Below, in pieces: positions 5,964 through 8,884 of a DNA stretch of 8,884 nucleotides. The stretch comes from an uncultured Akkermansia sp. (lineage in GTDB: Bacteria; Verrucomicrobiota; Verrucomicrobiia; Verrucomicrobiales; Akkermansiaceae). The DNA is taken from NCBI GenBank assembly GCA_904502165.1, contig CAJGDB010000079.1:1-8884 (forward strand). Direction: 5' to 3'. Each line of letters opens with the position of its first letter. Position 1 is the stretch's first letter. Below the pieces are notes generated by a model, which ran no database searches, was not told where the DNA came from, and saw nothing but the letters and a program-made list of their open reading frames with translations. Both the position numbers and the translations under genes were made by a program.

Positions 5964-8174
5964 ATGAAACACCCCCTGTTCAAGGCGTTTCTTGCAGCAA
6001 CCAGTGTCTCAACGGCACTGGTTGCCGTGTCTATGCCCTCCCAGGCAGCAGAGAAAGCCACCCTTCCCGCACTCAGACTGGTCAAACGCGTCACCCCGGA
6101 ATACGCAGAAAAAGTTGAATTCAAAATCACAAAAGGGCTCAAACAGCCCACCATCGGCAGCAAGGAAGAAAAGCTTCTCATCACTGGTGGCAACATCCGC
6201 GAATGCATCCGGGCCTACGGGTACTATCTTCGGAAAATAGCCCGTGTCCATTTCTCCTGGAATGGCGACAACAACACCGCAGCAAGCTTCACCCTGCCGG
6301 AAAATGACATCATTGTTCCAGAGGCCCTGCCCATCAACTATGCCTACAACTACTGCACCCTGAGCTATACATGCACCCACTGGGACATGGAGCGATGGGA
6401 GAAAGAACTGGACCGTCTGGCCCTTTCCGGCTACACCCATGTCCTTGTCACCGCTGGTCTGGAGCAGGTATGGCAAGGCTTCCTGCGCGATATCGGCTAC
6501 CCGGCAGATAAAATAGCCGGTTTCATCCCCAACCCCGCCTATGCCGCATGGTGGAATATGGGCAACCTCGAAGGAGAAGGCGGCCCCGTCAGCCCGGCCA
6601 TCATCAAGCACGAGGCCAAGCTCGGGCGCTTCCTGGTCAAACGCATGCGCCAGCTGGGCATGGAACCAGTCCTGCAAGGCTATGTAGGGTTCCTGCCGCA
6701 CGACATGCCGGCCGAGCGCATCAAAGGCAAAATCATCCCGCAAGGCAAGTGGTGCGGCTTCTATAACCGCCCTGCTGTACTCCCCCCTACCGCAGAAGAT
6801 TTTCCACGTCTTGCCGCGCTCTGGTATAAACACATCCGCAAGGTATACCGCTACAAAGGCCTCTACTTCGGCGGCGATCTTTTCCATGAAGGAGGAAACT
6901 CCGGCGGCACTCCGCTCACTCCGGCAGCGCAGGCCGTGCAGGCCGCCATGCAGAAAGCATCGCCCTCCTCCGTGTGGCTCATTCAGGCCTGGGGACACAA
7001 CCCACACAAGGATCTGGTTGCCGGTACGGCCCCGGAACATACCCTTATCCTGGCCCTCGATAAGGACATGTCGCCAAAGCACAACATCTCCCGCAACTAT
7101 CAGAACAGGCCGCACGTATGGTGCGAGTTGCTGAACTTCGGTGGCAATCATGGCATGTATGGCGGCGTGGAGCTGCTGGAAAACATGACCGGCAACGCTG
7201 GCGGCGCTGTGGGCATAGGCCTTATTTCCGAGGGGCTGGAAACCAATCCCCTTTATTATGCCCTGCTCACCGAGCGACTCAACACACGCGAACGCATCGA
7301 CCGCAACACCTTCCTCAAGGAATATACACACAGCCGCTACGGGGTTCTGGATGCTGATCTCATCAAAGCGCACGAATTACTCATCGAAAGCGTTTACAGT
7401 CCCCAGCAATTACAGGAAGGCTGTACAGAGAATATCCTTTGTGCCCGCCCCAGCCTCAAGGCCAATAAAGCCTCTACCTGGTCTAAGCCGAATATCTATT
7501 ATAACTTCGACGATGTTGAAAAGGCCGCCAGACTTATGCTGAAAGCAGGCAGGAAACACAACCTGTCCAAACTGCGAACATTCCGGCACGACCTGGCAGA
7601 TGTCTGCCGCCAGGTACTCTCCGACCGCGCCCGCCAGCAACTGCCCAAGGTGAATGAAGCTTACGAGGCAAAAAATACCGCAGCATTCGAAAAAGAAAGC
7701 CAGGCCTACCTGCAGCTCATCCAGGATACCGCTTCCCTGCTTGCCACCTCCGAAGACTTTCTGCTGGGGGCCTTCATGCAGGGAGCAGAAAGCAAAGGCG
7801 GCAAAAACGCAGAAGCCCGCCAGCAGATGTACAAAGCCATGCTCCAGCTCATCACCACGTGGACACCCACGCACAGCATGCTCAACGACTACGCACACCG
7901 CCAGTTCTCAGAACTGATGACACTGTACTATTACAAACGCTGGGAAGCTTTCTTCAATGTCAAGAAAGCCGAACTCTGCGGTCAGAAAATCGCAGGCGAA
8001 GGAGGCCGCTCAGCCTCACAAACGACCGAGAACAACGGTGAAGCCGTAACCACAAGCTACGAGCTCAGCAAATCTGTTGACGGCGTAGAACAGGGCTTCC
8101 GTAACGCCAAGCTCGAATTACTTACCAAGCCAAAGGGCAACGTCATCAAGCAAGCCTCTCGCATTCTGCCCTGA
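5964..8174 (+). CDS. Secreted GH89 alpha-N-acetylglucosaminidase-like glycosidase
   Basis: This 736-residue protein resembles NAGLU / GH89 enzymes, which release terminal alpha-linked N-acetylglucosamine (in gut bacteria typically from mucin O-glycans). A Sec signal peptide spans about 1-29, with likely cleavage after the SQA or QAA tripeptide. An N-terminal alpha/beta domain (to about 120) includes the HFSWNGDN segment. The catalytic barrel opens with NYCTLSYTCTHWDMERW and includes MGNLEGEGGP. By comparison with human NAGLU, Glu309 in FGGDLFHEGGN matches the acid/base residue and Glu423 in ISEGLETNP matches the nucleophile; LNFGGNHGMYGG lies between them. A C-terminal helical domain contains LLGAFMQGAE and a YYYKRWEAFF segment. 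The last 70 or so residues are a weakly recognisable tail. The gene appears co-transcribed with the pseudopilin. Family assignment is firm; exact substrate linkage is inferred. Confidence 0.93.
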   Translation: MKHPLFKAFLAATSVSTALVAVSMPSQAAEKATLPALRLVKRVTPEYAEKVEFKITKGLKQPTIGSKEEKLLITGGNIRECIRAYGYYLRKIARVHFSWNGDNNTAASFTLPENDIIVPEALPINYAYNYCTLSYTCTHWDMERWEKELDRLALSGYTHVLVTAGLEQVWQGFLRDIGYPADKIAGFIPNPAYAAWWNMGNLEGEGGPVSPAIIKHEAKLGRFLVKRMRQLGMEPVLQGYVGFLPHDMPAERIKGKIIPQGKWCGFYNRPAVLPPTAEDFPRLAALWYKHIRKVYRYKGLYFGGDLFHEGGNSGGTPLTPAAQAVQAAMQKASPSSVWLIQAWGHNPHKDLVAGTAPEHTLILALDKDMSPKHNISRNYQNRPHVWCELLNFGGNHGMYGGVELLENMTGNAGGAVGIGLISEGLETNPLYYALLTERLNTRERIDRNTFLKEYTHSRYGVLDADLIKAHELLIESVYSPQQLQEGCTENILCARPSLKANKASTWSKPNIYYNFDDVEKAARLMLKAGRKHNLSKLRTFRHDLADVCRQVLSDRARQQLPKVNEAYEAKNTAAFEKESQAYLQLIQDTASLLATSEDFLLGAFMQGAESKGGKNAEARQQMYKAMLQLITTWTPTHSMLNDYAHRQFSELMTLYYYKRWEAFFNVKKAELCGQKIAGEGGRSASQTTENNGEAVTTSYELSKSVDGVEQGFRNAKLELLTKPKGNVIKQASRILP

Positions 8175-8194
8175 CCAGCCGTAGAGGCCGTTCA

Positions 8195-8232
8195 AAACAC
8201 CAGGAACCAGCCGAGGCTGGTTCCTGGTGTTT
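8195..8232 (+). terminator. Terminator after the GH89 gene
   Basis: A perfect 17-bp stem (8195-8211 with 8216-8232) around the loop CGAG starts 20 bp after the GH89 stop codon. The 3' arm ends in TTT and the 5' arm starts AAA, so the U-tract is short but usable in either direction. It marks the end of the secretion/GH89 transcription unit. Confidence 0.8.
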
Positions 8233-8240
8233 CGTGTTCC

Positions 8241-8621
8241 TCTCTGGCACTCGCGCACTACCTCTACAACGAACAATACCTCCCCCTCACACAAGGTGGA
8301 CACCAGCTCATGCGAAACATCGGGCGTGTTGTAGATACCACCCGCGTCCTCATCGAGTAAAGAGAGCAAGACTGGGCAAGCCGATGGGCAGAGGCAGCCG
8401 CTGCCGTGAACTGGGAAGGTGTGGCCAGATGTGGCCAGATGGTGGCGCTGAAGACAAGCCCCATCTGGGTGGAGCTGTCACGCTTCGGCTACCCGTACCC
8501 GCCCTTCGATTTCAATTCCGGCATGTGGGTGCGCCCTGTGTCAGATGACGATTGCGAAGCCCTGGGCTTGCTGGCAGATGAAGAATGGCTAGACAAGCAG
8601 CTTGCAGCTGCGGAAGAATAA
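8241..8621 (+). pseudogene. Decayed ORF resembling the C-terminus of a phage head protein
   Basis: One reading frame is protein-like from just after the terminator to TAA 8619-8621, but it contains an in-frame TAA at 8358-8360. The part before the stop reads LALAHYLYNEQYLPL and ends RVVDTTRVLIE; the part after it includes ALKTSPIWVELSRFG, YPYPPFDFNSGM and an acidic LLADEEW-type end. The YPPFDFNSGM segment reminds me of the C-terminal part of phage minor head / head-morphogenesis proteins, but this is motif memory and not a search. No start codon or promoter precedes the first part, and its 5' end is cut at the GH89 terminator. A GTG at 8406 could in principle start a 71-residue product, but it has no Shine-Dalgarno sequence. 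A degraded prophage remnant is the simplest reading. Confidence 0.5.
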
Positions 8622-8633
8622 GCAAAAAGGGAC

Positions 8634-8662
8634 TTGCCCATCTGGCCGGAGGATGCTATATT
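8634..8662 (+). promoter_or_regulatory. Promoter for the small membrane protein
   Basis: A -35 box TTGCCC (8634-8639) and a -10 box TATATT (8657-8662) are separated by 17 bp. The predicted start site is near 8669, three bases before ATG 8672, so the mRNA would be leaderless or nearly so. Confidence 0.65.
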
Positions 8663-8671
8663 GCGGGCGTG

Positions 8672-8830
8672 ATGAGCTTTTTTCTAGTGGCGTTATTTAT
8701 TTGCACAATGCTGCCGGCGGGCATTCATGAAGAATGGCTGGCCGCTGGTGGTGCGCTGCGGTGGCTGTGGATAAGCCTGGCCACGGTGGGCACATTAAGC
8801 GCCCTTGCACTGATACCGCTGCTTCATTAA
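8672..8830 (+). CDS. Small two-helix membrane protein of unknown function (52 aa)
   Basis: The 52-residue product begins MSFFLVALFICTMLPAG and ends LSALALIPLLH. It has two hydrophobic segments (about 2-17 and 30-50) joined by a short polar stretch, IHEEWLAAGG, suggesting a helical hairpin in the membrane. I recognise no family. The start ATG 8672 is preferred over in-frame codons further upstream because those lie before the predicted transcription start. GTG 8669 is the only close alternative and would make the mRNA exactly leaderless. A promoter with good spacing directly upstream and an intrinsic terminator seven bases after the stop make it look like a complete single-gene unit rather than a chance ORF. 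Confidence 0.6.
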   Translation: MSFFLVALFICTMLPAGIHEEWLAAGGALRWLWISLATVGTLSALALIPLLH

Positions 8831-8836
8831 ACGAAG

Positions 8837-8861
8837 AGCCCCGGCTCCCCGGGGCTTTTTT
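8837..8861 (+). terminator. Intrinsic terminator of the small membrane protein gene
   Basis: An 8-bp GC-rich stem, AGCCCCGG (8837-8844) with CCGGGGCT (8849-8856), encloses the loop CTCC and is followed by an uninterrupted T run to 8861 and a second T run after one G. This is a textbook Rho-independent terminator. The remaining bases to 8884 show nothing further. Confidence 0.92.
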
Positions 8862-8884
8862 GTTTTCATCATTTTGCTGACGCC

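Noticed and set aside
6009..7373. 454-codon minus-strand ORF opposite GH89
   Set aside because: The plus strand carries a signal peptide and both catalytic glutamates in a full-length enzyme, so this is a shadow frame.
8421..8440. 10-bp tandem repeat GTGGCCAGAT as a frameshifting duplication in the phage-like remnant
   Set aside because: Removing one copy would join the downstream frame to an upstream frame that does not look coding, so the existing frame across both copies is better.

Overview
The window looks like chromosomal DNA of a Verrucomicrobia-type gut bacterium, most plausibly Akkermansia or a close relative. This is an inference from three things: a moderately GC-rich sequence, a two-ATPase type II secretion / type IV pilus core, and a GH89 mucin-type glycosidase with a signal peptide. 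The genes also start without Shine-Dalgarno sequences, behind leaders poor in or free of G. No marker gene in the window fixes the species.

Layout. Positions 1-196 hold the right end of an ISL3-like insertion sequence: the last 51 codons of its transposase and a 36-bp end segment present as two exact tandem copies. A 17-bp-stem bidirectional terminator (203-241) separates it from a minus-strand tRNA with a CAU anticodon (242-314), which has its own near-consensus promoter. After a non-coding gap, a strong promoter (535-563) starts a plus-strand cluster: two tandem GspE/PilB-type secretion ATPases (622-2244 and 2277-3944), a GspF/PilC-type inner-membrane protein with its own promoter (4018-5304), a GspG-type major pseudopilin (5326-5946), and 17 bp later a secreted alpha-N-acetylglucosaminidase-like GH89 enzyme (5964-8174). 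A perfect 17-bp hairpin (8195-8232) closes the cluster. The tail holds a decayed ORF resembling the end of a phage head protein, interrupted by an in-frame stop (8241-8621), then a 52-residue two-helix membrane protein that appears almost leaderless (8672-8830), then an intrinsic terminator.

How the genes may work together. The ATPases drive pseudopilus assembly through the GspF platform, and GspG is the pilin-like subunit pushed against the periplasmic substrate. The secretin and the minor pseudopilins are absent and must lie elsewhere. GH89 is tightly spaced behind gspG with no visible terminator between them, so it is probably co-transcribed. That makes it a candidate substrate of this secretion machine, but this is inferred from position only.
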